Numbered from the stretch's first letter, positions 8,449 to 16,900 are shown. The stretch: 42,363 nt of DNA from an uncultured Clostridia bacterium (GCA_945862785.1 CAMAZB010000004.1:1-42363), one strand, 5' to 3'. Notes: a model not told the origin generated them from the letters alone. Made by a program: numbers and translations.

Positions 8449-9204
8449 TCACCGGGCATTGAAAGCGCGGATGATACCGGGGATCTCTGCCAGATCATGG
8501 ATCAGAACATCCGGCGCCAGGCCGGTGCCGGCAAAGGCGGTGTCCCGGTGGGCGATTGATGGGTTGCTGATCTGGATGGAAAGAGCCATGCCGGCGTTGC
8601 GGCACCCCAGTACATCCCGGGAAAGCGTATCGCCCACATAGGCCATTTCGCCGCAGGGAACGCCGCAGGCCGCAGCGGCCTTTTCAAAGATGGCGGCGTC
8701 AGGCTTACGGATGCCGGCAGTGGAGGACAGGATGACACAGCTCATCAGGTCCGCAATGCCGTAGTCCTCCAAAATCCGGGGAACAAAGGTGGTAGAAATA
8801 ATGTTGCTGATGATACCAATTTTCAGCCCTTCCCTGTGGAGAGCGCGGATGGTCTCCCGCATATTGGGCCGGGGGACATTTTGCACCCGGATGGCATCGT
8901 ACATCCAGGACAACTCCTCCGACACAGGCATCAGAAGCTCCTCGCTGAGCTGGAAATCTTTTAAGTAGTATTCACTCCAGATCTTCGCACTGGGAAGTTC
9001 CAGCCGGGTCTGCTCCGACCAGTGCTTGTACGCCTCTGCGTTCTCATGCAGGAGGGGAGCAAGGTTGTCGGCAGTGATGGGGAGCGCGATACCATGGGCG
9101 GAGAGAAGATCCAGCGCCCGCTGACAGAAAGCGGTCTCCAACTCCGGGGTGTGGTGGACCTCGTGAAGTGTGCCGCCCACATCAAAAAGAACTGCGCGAA
9201 TGAT
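8449..9204 (-). CDS. HAD-family hydrolase paralogue 5 (probable non-AUG start)
   Basis: The ORF track starts at GTG 9180, inside motif I. Extending upstream in frame gives (M)IRAVLFDVGGTLHEV from ATC 9204 or ATT 9201 behind SD AGGAGGAG. Motifs GIISNI, IRKPDAAIF, VGDTLSRDVLGCRNAG. Confidence 0.8.
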   Translation of the reverse strand: MIRAVLFDVGGTLHEVHHTPELETAFCQRALDLLSAHGIALPITADNLAPLLHENAEAYKHWSEQTRLELPSAKIWSEYYLKDFQLSEELLMPVSEELSWMYDAIRVQNVPRPNMRETIRALHREGLKIGIISNIISTTFVPRILEDYGIADLMSCVILSSTAGIRKPDAAIFEKAAAACGVPCGEMAYVGDTLSRDVLGCRNAGMALSIQISNPSIAHRDTAFAGTGLAPDVLIHDLAEIPGIIRAFNAR

Positions 9205-9229
9205 AGGCCTCTCCTCCTAACGAAAAACT

Positions 9230-9241
9230 GCAAACGTTTAC
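9230..9241. promoter_or_regulatory. LacI-type operator O1 (HAD operon leader)
   Basis: GCAAACGTTTAC, CG-centred palindrome just downstream of the minus-strand promoter at 9259-9287. Confidence 0.65.
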
Positions 9242-9258
9242 GACCTTTTGCTGGTTTT

Positions 9259-9287
9259 ATTCTAATTAAGCGGGGCGACTTTGTCAA
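9259..9287 (-). promoter_or_regulatory. sigma-A promoter of the HAD/iPGM-like operon
   Basis: Minus strand TTGACA (9287-9282), 17 nt, TAGAAT (9264-9259). Confidence 0.7.
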
Positions 9288-9358
9288 TATGACAAATGCC
9301 AAAGAGTGAGTGAGATTTTCGTTTTTCTGCCCAAAATCGGGAAAAATACAGAATGATA

Positions 9359-9387
9359 TTGACAATGTCAGGAAAATCGTATATGCT
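9359..9387 (+). promoter_or_regulatory. sigma-A promoter of the LacI-family regulator gene
   Basis: TTGACA (9359-9364), 17 nt, TATGCT (9382-9387). Confidence 0.65.
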
Positions 9388-9439
9388 TCTAATAAGCAGC
9401 CAAGGGGGGAGTTTTGCCCGTGGCTGCAAAAAATAAAGC

Positions 9440-9451
9440 GGAAACGTTTGC
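9440..9451. promoter_or_regulatory. LacI-type operator O2 (regulator leader)
   Basis: GGAAACGTTTGC palindrome between the promoter and the likely GTG start at 9483. Confidence 0.65.
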
Positions 9452-9482
9452 GATTTTCCGCGGTGTAGAGGAGACGGTACCA

Positions 9483-10487
9483 GTGAAAAGCGTGACTTTG
9501 AAAGACGTCGCAAAAGCGGCGGGAGTCTCCTATGCCACGGTTTCCCGCGCCTTGTCGGGAAGCCCTCAAATCGGCAGCGACACCCGGGAGCGTATCATCA
9601 AGCTTTGCGATGAAATGGGCTATACCACGAATTATGTGGCCCGCTCCATGGTGATGAAGAAGACCGACCTGATCGGCCTGGTGGTGCCCACCATCGACAA
9701 CGCATTCATGTCCGAACTGGCTTTTTACGTCGAGATGAGCGCCCGGGCCCACGGATATAACGTGATGCTGTGCAACTCGGGTCCCGACCTGAAACAGGAG
9801 AAGACGGTGGTCAAGCTGCTGCTGGGCCGCCAGGTGGACGGTATCCTGATCGTCCCCCAGAGCTCCAAGACCTATGAGAATATCCGCGCTTACACAGATC
9901 AGGTGCCCACGGTCTTCATGTCGGAGAACCTGCGTGACCAGCCCCAGAGCTATGTGGCCGCAGACAACACCCGGGGCGCCTACATTGCTACGAAATATCT
10001 TTATGAGCTGGGGCACCGGAACATCCTGTACTTCGGCCGCCGCCACACCACCACTCACCAGCTCCGTGCGGAGGGATACATGAAGGCCTGTCAGGAGCTG
10101 GGCCTCCAGCAGCAGTTCCTGGACAGCGAATATTCCCGCTCCTCCATCGCCAACGGATACGAGATGGCCAGAGATCTGTTTTCCAAACCCATTGATTACA
10201 CCGCTATTTTCGCCTCCACGGATTCCAGTGCCCTAGGTATCCTGCGGGCGGCGGACGAGCGGCACATTGATATCCCCGGCCAAGTCAGCCTGATCGGCTT
10301 TGATAACATTCCCTCCACGGCGCTGCCCCGTATTGAGCTGACTACCATCGACCAGCCAAAGCGGGAGATCGCGATTCAGGCTGTGGATATGCTGCGGGAC
10401 AAGATCGAAAACGGCACGCAGGGCTATGTCCATCAGATCCTGCTGCCTACTCTTGTTAAACGTGGGACCTGCAAGGCATTGGATTGA
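9483..10487 (+). CDS. LacI-family transcriptional regulator
   Basis: VKSVTLKDVAKAAGVSYATVSRALSGSP HTH plus periplasmic-binding-like domain. The ORF track starts at TTG 9414; GTG 9483 preceded by GAGGAGA fits the family start. Confidence 0.9.
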   Translation: MKSVTLKDVAKAAGVSYATVSRALSGSPQIGSDTRERIIKLCDEMGYTTNYVARSMVMKKTDLIGLVVPTIDNAFMSELAFYVEMSARAHGYNVMLCNSGPDLKQEKTVVKLLLGRQVDGILIVPQSSKTYENIRAYTDQVPTVFMSENLRDQPQSYVAADNTRGAYIATKYLYELGHRNILYFGRRHTTTHQLRAEGYMKACQELGLQQQFLDSEYSRSSIANGYEMARDLFSKPIDYTAIFASTDSSALGILRAADERHIDIPGQVSLIGFDNIPSTALPRIELTTIDQPKREIAIQAVDMLRDKIENGTQGYVHQILLPTLVKRGTCKALD

Positions 10488-10551
10488 TCGCAAATCATGG
10501 GACGCCCGGTGAAAAACCGGGCTCCTGTTATGAAAAAGGAAGTAGATACAT

Positions 10552-11280
10552 ATGAACGGTTACCTGTATGATCCCCATACCCATACGGCGGAGACCAGCA
10601 AGTGCGGCCACCTGTTTGCTGCCGAGGTAGTGGACCGCTATGTGCGCAACGGTTTTTCCGGCCTGGTGGTTACCGACCACCTTCATCCCGAGTACCTGTC
10701 CCGGATCGATACCCAGCACAACTGGGATATGGTCATGGACCACTACCTGACCGGCTACCATGCTTCCAAGAAGCGGGGCGACGAAGTGGGCCTGGATGTC
10801 ATCTTGGGCGCTGAGTTCCGGTTCCCGGAGAACGATAACGACTATCTGGTTTACGGCATCGACGAGCAGTGGCTCCGTTCCAACCCGTACGCCTGCTGTA
10901 TGAGCGCCCAGGAGTTTTATGACAAGTACCATAACGAGGTGCTTATCATCCACGCTCATCCGTTCCGGAAGGGCAGCGCTCCGGTCCAGGAGACTGCTAT
11001 CCATGGTGCGGAGATCATCAACGACAATCCTCGCCATGAGAACAACAACGACAAAGCGCTGGCCATGTGCCGCCGCCATCCCGAATATTACCGCCTGGCG
11101 GGCTCTGATACCCACCGGAACGGCGATGAGGCCCGTGCGGGCGTCATTCTGCCGGAACGGGTTAAGGATTCCCGCGCCTACAAGCATATGATCGAAACGC
11201 TGCAATTCCAGCTGTGGTGTCCGGAGTTCCCCGAAGTTCTGGAGGCCGACGCTGAGATGCGAAAGGAGAATAACAAATGA
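10552..11280 (+). CDS. PHP-domain protein (putative metal-dependent phosphoesterase)
   Basis: YDPHTHTAETSKCGH, VVTDHLHPEY, IIHAHPFR, GSDTHRNGD. Confidence 0.85.
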   Translation: MNGYLYDPHTHTAETSKCGHLFAAEVVDRYVRNGFSGLVVTDHLHPEYLSRIDTQHNWDMVMDHYLTGYHASKKRGDEVGLDVILGAEFRFPENDNDYLVYGIDEQWLRSNPYACCMSAQEFYDKYHNEVLIIHAHPFRKGSAPVQETAIHGAEIINDNPRHENNNDKALAMCRRHPEYYRLAGSDTHRNGDEARAGVILPERVKDSRAYKHMIETLQFQLWCPEFPEVLEADAEMRKENNK

Positions 11281-12161
11281 GCCAGTTTGAATCCCTTATT
11301 ATCGGCGAGATCGCGGAAGATACTAATGTAGACTATGACGGTACTACCATCCAGGCCATCGGCGGCGCGGTGTATTACTCCGGATTTGCCGCAGCCAACA
11401 TCGGCCACAAAATCGCGGTGCTGCCCAAGGCGGACACCACGAAGGTGGACCTGAAGGCCGCTTTCGCCAAGGCTCCCAACATCACCGTGTTCCCCGTCCA
11501 CAGCACCCATTCCTTTGTCACTAAGAACGTTTATCACACCCCTGACCGGGAGCGCCGCACCTCCACTGTGGACAGCGTGATTGACCCCTACAAGCCCTGC
11601 GAGGTCCCGGAGGAGATCGACGCTAAGATCTGGCATCTGGCCGGCCTGGTGGGCGGTGATATCCCCGATGAGATGATCCCCTATGCTGTGTCCCGGGGCG
11701 CCATGGTGGCCGTGGATGTGCAGACCATGCTGCGCTGGGCCGAGAACGGCGGCATGGTGTACCATGACTGGGCTGCCAAGAAGGAAATGCTGCCCTACAT
11801 CCGCTTCCTCAAGACCGACGCCGCCGAGGCGGAGATTCTGACCGGCACCGACGACCGGGTGGCCGCCGCCAAGATGCTGTACGACTGGGGCGCCAAGGAG
11901 ATCCTCATCACCCACAACAGCGAAGTCCTGGTCTACGACGGCAAGGAGATCTACACCTGCCCCATCAAGGCCCGGAACCTATCCGGACGTACCGGCCGGG
12001 GTGATACCACCTTCGCATGCTACATCAACGAGCGTCTGACCAAGGATATCCCCACCTCCCTCAAGACCGCCACGGCGCTGGTGTCCCTGAAGATGGAGAC
12101 TCCCGGCCCCTACATGGGTACCCGTGAGGACCTGGACGCCTATATGATGGAGTTTTTCTGA
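11277..12161 (+). CDS. PfkB-family carbohydrate kinase
   Basis: IGGAVYYSGFAAANIGHKIAVLPK; C-terminal SGRTGRGDTTFACYIN active-site region (GxGD). Overlaps the PHP gene by 4 nt (ATGA). Confidence 0.8.
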   Translation: MSQFESLIIGEIAEDTNVDYDGTTIQAIGGAVYYSGFAAANIGHKIAVLPKADTTKVDLKAAFAKAPNITVFPVHSTHSFVTKNVYHTPDRERRTSTVDSVIDPYKPCEVPEEIDAKIWHLAGLVGGDIPDEMIPYAVSRGAMVAVDVQTMLRWAENGGMVYHDWAAKKEMLPYIRFLKTDAAEAEILTGTDDRVAAAKMLYDWGAKEILITHNSEVLVYDGKEIYTCPIKARNLSGRTGRGDTTFACYINERLTKDIPTSLKTATALVSLKMETPGPYMGTREDLDAYMMEFF

Positions 12162-12182
12162 TTTCCGGTTTTCGTGCATCAA

Positions 12183-12218
12183 ACAGGCACCGCTTTGGCG
12201 GTGCCTGTTGTGTTTTTT
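12183..12218 (+). terminator. rho-independent terminator after the PfkB gene
   Basis: ACAGGCACCGC-tttg-GCGGTGCCTGT followed by a T-rich tract. Confidence 0.85.
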
Positions 12219-12257
12219 CGGAGAGCGTGATACCATGAATAAAAAGGGGGCAGGGCT

Positions 12258-12680
12258 TTGAAAAAGAAGATTATCATTGGTTTGTTAGTCCTAGCTGTCC
12301 TGGCGGTGGCATGGTGTGCCATTCCGCACCCACTGGTGGGAGCCAGCTATCAGCTGGACTATATTGATTACCATGAATACCACGGGGAAACCATCCATTA
12401 CCATGATGAGAGCTCCAAAGCGGAGCGGGAGGAGATTGAAGCCCTGCTCCGTACCTACAAGCGCAGCGCGGTACCTGTCCCGCTCCGGGGGTGGTTCGGA
12501 GATGATTATATCCATCTGACCGGCGGCAACGGCCACCGTCCCCTGCACATCCTCCTCTCTGACGGCAGTGGAGGCGGAAAACCATGCTATATGCTCTATA
12601 CTTCCGCCGAAAAGGGAGGATATCCTATCCAGGATGGCGAAAAGCTGTTGAAAGAGCTTTTGGCTATGCTCGAAGAATGA
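12258..12680 (+). CDS. hypothetical protein with N-terminal membrane anchor/signal peptide
   Basis: 140 aa, TTG start after SD; KKKIIIGLLVLAVLAVAWCA N-terminus. Confidence 0.6.
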   Translation: MKKKIIIGLLVLAVLAVAWCAIPHPLVGASYQLDYIDYHEYHGETIHYHDESSKAEREEIEALLRTYKRSAVPVPLRGWFGDDYIHLTGGNGHRPLHILLSDGSGGGKPCYMLYTSAEKGGYPIQDGEKLLKELLAMLEE

Positions 12681-12685
12681 ATGAA

Positions 12686-12715
12686 ACGTGCCTGCCCACA
12701 GGCAGGCACGTTTTT
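12686..12715 (+). terminator. rho-independent terminator
   Basis: ACGTGCCTGCC-caca-GGCAGGCACGT followed by TTTTT. Confidence 0.8.
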
Positions 12716-12728
12716 GCTCTCAAACGAC

Positions 12729-12764
12729 ACAGGACCCGCGCCTCTGCCAAAGCGCGGGTCCTGT
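12729..12764. repeat. strong 13-bp hairpin between convergent genes
   Basis: ACAGGACCCGCGC-N10-GCGCGGGTCCTGT; no clear U-tract. Confidence 0.5.
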
Positions 12765-12825
12765 GCCATAGAAGGAAAGGAGAAACAGTAACGCAAATCA
12801 GATTTGCGCTGCGGGGGAAACAGAA

Positions 12826-13437
12826 TCAGAGCTTGACCACGATATCCAGCAGGATGTCGGCGCTGAAATCGCCCTTGTCCGCGGCGTGGTTCATGTGATT
12901 GTAGATCTCACGGTATTTCAGAATCTTCTTGATGTCATCGGCCTCAAACAGCTCCGCAATAGACTGATGGAACTGGACATTCAAAGCATTTTCCAGCTTC
13001 TTGACCTTGGTGGCCTCCACGGCAACACCGGCATGGTCCTTCTCCAGCTTCTGCATGCACACCAGCAAGCCGTCCGCCATCTGAAGCAGCGTCCGGGCCA
13101 TGGCCAGCAAATGATCGTCGGGCGTGATATCGTAGATACGGGCTTCCTTCACCGTGGTCCAGGCGTAATCAGCCAGATCATCGATGGAGGTAGAGAGACG
13201 GTACAGGTCGTCCCGGTCAATGGGAGTGATGAAAGTACGGTTGATATCGTCCACCAGTTCCCGGCGAATATCGTCCGCTTCCTTTTCCTTGACCTTGACG
13301 AAATCACCCTTTTCCTGGGTGGGATCCTCACAGAAAGCGCAAAGGGCTTCCACAGCGTCGCGAATGACCTGTGCCTGCCGAATCAAAAGAGCGTAGAAAT
13401 TGAGACTTTCTTTCCGTTTAAACATCGTGTAACGCAC
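12826..13437 (-). CDS. DUF47/PhoU-like phosphate transport regulator
   Basis: 203 aa; coiled helical DUF47 features (KVKEKEADDIRRELVDDINRTFITPIDRDDLYRLSTSIDDLADY); next to a Pit transporter. Confidence 0.85.
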   Translation of the reverse strand: MRYTMFKRKESLNFYALLIRQAQVIRDAVEALCAFCEDPTQEKGDFVKVKEKEADDIRRELVDDINRTFITPIDRDDLYRLSTSIDDLADYAWTTVKEARIYDITPDDHLLAMARTLLQMADGLLVCMQKLEKDHAGVAVEATKVKKLENALNVQFHQSIAELFEADDIKKILKYREIYNHMNHAADKGDFSADILLDIVVKL

Positions 13438-13444
13438 CTCTTTG

Positions 13445-14458
13445 TCAGAAAATCATAGCGAATACGAAGTATAGGATGGCACCCAGCGTGCCGGCGATGG
13501 GAATGGTAATGAACCAGGAGGTCAGGATTTTGCCCGCCACGTTCCAGTGTACGGCCTTGTACCGCTCAGCAGAACCGACGCCCATGATGGAAGAGGAGAC
13601 GATCTGGCTGGCGGATACGGGAGCGCCCAACATAGAAGCGGACAGGATCACCGCACCGGCGGTGAGCTGAGAGGCAAAAGAGTGAATGGGCTGCACCTTG
13701 TAGATGCCGGTGCCCACGGTCTTGATGATCTTGAAGCCGCCGAAAGCGATGCCGCAGGACAGGCACAGCGCGGCGCAGGCGATGGCCCACACAGGGATGG
13801 AATCCACATTGCCACCGTAGATGCCTAGCAGGATCATCACAATACCGATGGATTTTTGGGAGTCGTTGAAGGAGTGGTTAAAGGCAAGGAAGGTCATATT
13901 GAACCACTGTGCATAGGTAAAAAATTTGTTGATGCCTACACTTGCGTGCCGCGTCAGCAGCAGGAGGAGCTTTAGGATCAGAAAGCCTACCACGAAGCTG
14001 ATAGCGGGAGTCAGGAAGATCATCAGCACCACGCGACCCCAGAAGTAGCCCCAGGAGATTGCTTTAGTGCCGAAAGCTGCGAGGCCAGCTCCTACCACGC
14101 CGCCGATCAGCGCGTGGGAAGAGGAGGCGGGGATCCCGAATCGCCAGGTCGTAATGTTCCACAGGATCGCGGCCAGGATCCCCGCCGTAATGAAAGCGAG
14201 CGCAGTGCTACGCGCGCTTGGGTCGGTGTAGAAAGCCTCACCGACCAACTTCTTGATGGTATCGGATACACTGGAGCCGACTACCAGCATCGCAAAGGGG
14301 GAGAGAACCTCCACGACGGCAGCCCAGGCCAGCGCCGGGTACGGTTTCATGGAGCGGCTGGCGATCAGGGTGGCGACAACATTGCACCCATCGTGAAAGC
14401 CGTTCACATATGTAAATACAAAGACCAATGCGGTCAGTATCCAGAAGGACGGTGCCAT
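13445..14458 (-). CDS. Pit-family inorganic phosphate transporter
   Basis: VNGFHDGCNVVATLIASRSM, SSSHALIGGVVGAG, multiple TMs. The ORF track starts at 14566 but ATG 14458 (MAPSFWILTAL) fits the TM topology and lies downstream of the predicted promoter. Confidence 0.85.
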   Translation of the reverse strand: MAPSFWILTALVFVFTYVNGFHDGCNVVATLIASRSMKPYPALAWAAVVEVLSPFAMLVVGSSVSDTIKKLVGEAFYTDPSARSTALAFITAGILAAILWNITTWRFGIPASSSHALIGGVVGAGLAAFGTKAISWGYFWGRVVLMIFLTPAISFVVGFLILKLLLLLTRHASVGINKFFTYAQWFNMTFLAFNHSFNDSQKSIGIVMILLGIYGGNVDSIPVWAIACAALCLSCGIAFGGFKIIKTVGTGIYKVQPIHSFASQLTAGAVILSASMLGAPVSASQIVSSSIMGVGSAERYKAVHWNVAGKILTSWFITIPIAGTLGAILYFVFAMIF

Positions 14459-14505
14459 AGGTACTTTTACACATCCCTTCCAAAAGATAAAATTGTGCCG
14501 ATTAC

Positions 14506-14517
14506 GCAAACGTTTTC
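14506..14517. promoter_or_regulatory. LacI-type operator O3 (Pit leader)
   Basis: GCAAACGTTTTC, same core as O1/O2. Confidence 0.6.
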
Positions 14518-14566
14518 GAAAAAGGCGGAAATAAAAACCCAGGGGGTTTTCCCTTGAGATGTACAT

Positions 14567-14595
14567 ATTATGTATGAAAGTTTCCTAAAAGTCAA
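14567..14595 (-). promoter_or_regulatory. candidate sigma-A promoter of pit-DUF47
   Basis: Minus strand TTGACT (14595-14590), 17 nt, CATAAT (14572-14567). Confidence 0.6.
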
Positions 14596-14666
14596 GTGGT
14601 CAAAGATAAGTTCGACATTTAGAACAAGTATTTTGCAAAAAGCTGGGCGCTTTCACGAAAGAAAGT

Positions 14667-14678
14667 ACAAACGTTTGC
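14667..14678. promoter_or_regulatory. LacI-type operator O4 (upstream of the pit promoter)
   Basis: ACAAACGTTTGC, same core as O1-O3. Confidence 0.6.
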
Positions 14679-14707
14679 GTAAAAATCAAAAATCCTAAAA
14701 AACAAAA

Positions 14708-14731
14708 AGACGCCTCATGCTTGGGGCGTCT
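14708..14731 (-). terminator. terminator of the MATE gene
   Basis: AGACGCC-N10-GGCGTCT with an A-rich + strand upstream (T-rich on -). Confidence 0.65.
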
Positions 14732-14764
14732 CAGACTGTCAGCAGGACCGGAGATGCCGCGGGG

Positions 14765-16144
14765 TCAGATAGACCGGGCAGGCACCTCGGACAGCTCCCG
14801 CAGTGCCTTGATCTGAATGGGGATGGCGCAGGCCAGAGTCAGGATATCGGAGACCATCTGGGTCATCTGGATACCGGTCAGCCCCAGGAGGTGAGGCAGA
14901 ATCCATACCAGAGGGATAAAGAAGATGCCCTGCCGGGCCATGGCCAGGAAAGTGGCGGGACCGGTACGGCCAATGGTCTGGAGCATCATGTTGCTCATCA
15001 CCACCCAGCCGTGGAAGCAGAAGGTGACACACTGGAACCGCAGGGCGGTAGCACCGATGGAGACTACCTCCGGGCTGTCCCGGAACAAGGCCACCAGCTG
15101 GGGAGCAAAGACGACCCCCAACGCGCCTACGGCGAAGAGGAACGCGGTAGAGCTTTTGACGCAGAACCAGAATCCTTTTTTCACACGGTCATAGAGCTTA
15201 GCACCGTAGTTAAAGCCGCATACCGGCTGGAAGCCTTGGCCGAAGCCAATCATGGCGGAGGCACCGAACATCATGATGCGCTGCACCACGCCCATGGCGG
15301 CGATGGCGGCGTCGCCGTAGGGCTTGGCTGCCAGATTCAGGCAGATGGTGGCCGCGGAGGCCAGACCCTGCCGGGCCAGGGAGGGCAAGCCGCCCCGGAT
15401 GATCTGGGAGTAATAGGACCATTTTAGCTGCACCCGGGAGATGTGGATCTGCAAGTTTCCGCCCCGGGAGCAGCCCGCCAGCAGCAGGCAGAAACTGACG
15501 AATTGGCTGATGATGGTGGCCAGGGCCGCTCCGGCTACGCCCATGTCCAGCCCGAAGATCAGCAGGGGATCCAGGGCGATGTTCAGCACGGCGCCGCTGG
15601 TGATACCCACCATGCCGTAGACGGCGCTGCCCTGGAAGCGGAGCTGGTTGTTCAGCACCAGAGAGGCGGTCATCCACGGCGCGCCAATGAGGATGATGCG
15701 CATATAGGCCTTCGCGTAGGGCAGGATGGTGTCCGTGGAGCCCAGCAGATAGGCCAGCGGTTCCAGAAAGAACTGGCCCAGAATACAGAGGAGCAGACCC
15801 ACACCCAGAGCGGAGAAAAACCCGGTGGCTGCCATATTGGAGGCGTCATCGAAGTTCTGTTTTCCCAGTTCCCGGGAGATGAAGTTGCCGCTGCCGTGAC
15901 CGAAGAAAAAGCCGATGGCCTGGATAACAGCCATCAGGGAAAAGACCACGCCCACAGCGCCGGTAGCGGCATCGCTGTCCAGTTTTCCCACGAAAAATGT
16001 ATCCGCCATATTGTAAAAGGAAGTGACCAGCATACTGATGATGCAGGGAAGAGCCAGCTGGCAGATCAGTCTGCCTACGGGTTCCTCTGTCATTTTGTGG
16101 AATTTTTGCTCTTGCTTTTCGTCCATATCTCTGACCTCAAACAT
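14765..16144 (-). CDS. MATE-family efflux transporter
   Basis: 459 aa multi-TM; EPVGRLICQLALPCIISMLVTSFYNMADTFFVGKL, GFGQGFQPVCGFNYGA. Confidence 0.9.
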   Translation of the reverse strand: MFEVRDMDEKQEQKFHKMTEEPVGRLICQLALPCIISMLVTSFYNMADTFFVGKLDSDAATGAVGVVFSLMAVIQAIGFFFGHGSGNFISRELGKQNFDDASNMAATGFFSALGVGLLLCILGQFFLEPLAYLLGSTDTILPYAKAYMRIILIGAPWMTASLVLNNQLRFQGSAVYGMVGITSGAVLNIALDPLLIFGLDMGVAGAALATIISQFVSFCLLLAGCSRGGNLQIHISRVQLKWSYYSQIIRGGLPSLARQGLASAATICLNLAAKPYGDAAIAAMGVVQRIMMFGASAMIGFGQGFQPVCGFNYGAKLYDRVKKGFWFCVKSSTAFLFAVGALGVVFAPQLVALFRDSPEVVSIGATALRFQCVTFCFHGWVVMSNMMLQTIGRTGPATFLAMARQGIFFIPLVWILPHLLGLTGIQMTQMVSDILTLACAIPIQIKALRELSEVPARSI

Positions 16145-16360
16145 TTTCGTTTTATTAAATTTTATTAAAATAGTATATCACACTTTCAAAAAAAGGAAAG
16201 TGACACTTTTACAGCACCGGCGATAAATGCTTCGCCGGAGGACGGCCTGTCCAAAGCCGTACTGGCCGCTGAGGCGGGAACTGAGACTTGGCGCTGACCG
16301 GAACAGCCCCTGCCGCATAGAATATACCGTGCCCGACCTGTCGGGCACAATATCCAGGAA

Positions 16361-16711
16361 ATGAGGGGGATCGTTTTGCATATCAGTGAAGCCTATGAGC
16401 ATGAGCCCATTCTGCCCTACCAGCCGGAAGATTCCTGTCCGGTGAACAGCTGCAATAAGACCGCCGCCCAGTGCGTGGAGGTCACCGCTCCGGTGACGCT
16501 GACGCCTACCGCCGAGGTGGGGAGCATCAGCCTTGCCTGCCAGGGCGCGCCAGACGTGGACTGCGTGACGAACGGTAAGGGGGCCAGCTGTACCCTGACC
16601 ATTACACAGAAAGTCTGCGTTTCCATACCTGTTCGCTTCGGCGTGACCATGGATTCCGATGACCCGACCATCGCCTGTGCGGACGGAAGCTGCACCAGAT
16701 GCGGTGACTGA
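16361..16711 (+). CDS. small Cys-rich protein of unknown function
   Basis: 116 aa (TTG 16376 is an alternative start with SD); CPVNSCNKTAAQCVEVTAPVTLTPTAEVGSISLACQG...CTLTITQKVCVSIPVRFGV. Confidence 0.6.
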   Translation: MRGIVLHISEAYEHEPILPYQPEDSCPVNSCNKTAAQCVEVTAPVTLTPTAEVGSISLACQGAPDVDCVTNGKGASCTLTITQKVCVSIPVRFGVTMDSDDPTIACADGSCTRCGD

Positions 16712-16900
16712 CACAAGACGCTCAGGTGCGATCAGGCGCAAACATCGGACCCGCCGGGATATCCCGGCGGGTCCGACGTCTTTTGAGCAATTTTGACTGT
16801 GAATTCGGCCTTGAAACGGGCGTGTCGGATGGGGTATACTTGGATTGAAAGACAAACCGTGAAACCGAACGGAAAAAAGTAACAGAAAGGATGATTTTAT

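Noticed and set aside
8961-10058. 365-aa minus-strand ORF across the LacI gene and promoter region
   Set aside because: Overlaps LacI on the opposite strand and crosses both promoters/operators; no domain signal.
14459-14566. N-terminal extension of the Pit transporter (MYISRENPLGFYFRLF...)
   Set aside because: Starts at the predicted -10 box and contains operator O3; ATG 14458 directly precedes the first TM.
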